Shown: positions 47,026 to 47,208 of the stretch, in pieces
How positions within the stretch are numbered: the first letter of the stretch is position 1
Layout of the letters: each line of letters opens with the position of its first letter
Assembly (NCBI GenBank): GCA_033557835.1
Contig: JAWQRO010000236.1
Span: forward strand, 1 to 47,208
DNA length: 47,208 nt
Origin: Helochares maculicollis
Taxonomy: Eukaryota > Arthropoda > Insecta > Coleoptera > Hydrophilidae
Direction of reading: 5' to 3'
Notes under the pieces: generated by a model
What the model saw: the letters and a program-made list of their open reading frames with translations, nothing else
Told to the model about the DNA's origin: nothing
The model's database searches: none
Made by a program: the position numbers and the translations under genes

Positions 47026-47208
47026 TTGGGTTGTTCGGAAAGTAATTTCGATAGAGCTAATCATATTTTACAGCCAACTTTACACTTACGTCGCATACAA
47101 GTTATATATTTTGACAGGTGGTATAGTAAGGCTTGTTTGTTAAAAATTTGGTGAAATTCTTTGCAATAGTTTTTTTGTGCTCTATCAAAGATGGAAAATA
47201 GAAAGCAG
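47026..47208 (+). mobile_element. mariner element, 5' end (cut by window edge)
   Basis: The element begins directly after a TA (47024-47025), the mariner target site. The terminal inverted repeat begins TTGGGTTGTTCGGAAAGTAA and continues TTTCGAT. After a 165-bp leader an ATG at 47191 opens MENRKQ, the start typical of mellifera-type mariner transposases. The frame is open to the window edge, but only six codons are visible, so activity cannot be judged. It differs in state from the decayed relic at 9.1-9.5 kb, suggesting a later invasion. Confidence 0.85.

Noticed and set aside
1..47208. CRISPR arrays, bacterial operons, phage or plasmid features
   Set aside because: No regularly spaced short repeats, no ribosome-binding-site-led gene strings and a metazoan microRNA with animal transposons.

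Overview
The window looks like about 47 kb of AT-rich, non-coding nuclear DNA from an animal, most probably a non-dipteran arthropod. The animal assignment rests on a pre-miR-1 hairpin whose mature arm matches miR-1-3p base for base, and on relics of animal-type transposons (RTE-like LINE, mariner, Penelope, Ty3/gypsy). The 5p arm of the hairpin resembles the arthropod form that I know outside flies. I found no intact protein-coding gene. The open frames are short, cross transposon relics or skewed-composition tracts, or have no recognisable family.

Layout from left to right. 1-910 is a decayed LINE reverse transcriptase on the + strand. 1190-2540 holds degenerate tandem units of about 0.57-0.62 kb, and a fourth, separate copy lies at 4030-4480. 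Right after it comes a CpG-rich patch, a 16-bp palindrome made of E-boxes, and a TATA/MEF2-like element. About 0.3 kb further on lies the mir-1 hairpin (4926-5012), the one clearly functional gene in the window. The 42 kb downstream are mostly AT-rich and unannotatable.

That downstream region contains these recognisable items: a dispersed repeat pair (8.50-8.88 and 42.11-42.51 kb), a mariner transposase relic (9.1-9.5 kb), a local repeat pair (11.0 and 12.3 kb), a Ty3/gypsy reverse-transcriptase relic on the - strand (18.7-19.1 kb), a 25-bp minisatellite (25.97-26.07 kb), a possible DDE transposase relic on the - strand (30.3-30.76 kb), a Penelope-like element 3' end with its GIY-YIG endonuclease (30.86-31.58 kb), a pyrimidine-rich tract that creates the longest open frame (31.96-32.35 kb), three microsatellites, and the first 183 bp of a mariner entering at the right edge (47.026 kb onward).

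Several islands with more even base composition and many homeodomain-, Sox-, E-box- or CRE-like words (about 7.1, 13.3-13.85, 26.2-26.6, 28.6-29.03, 33.1-33.4, 34.7-35.13, 36.4-36.6 and 40.1-40.6 kb) stand out from the AT-rich background. Their position downstream of mir-1 suggests, by inference only, a gene desert carrying distal regulatory elements of this muscle microRNA. Conservation data would be needed to establish that.
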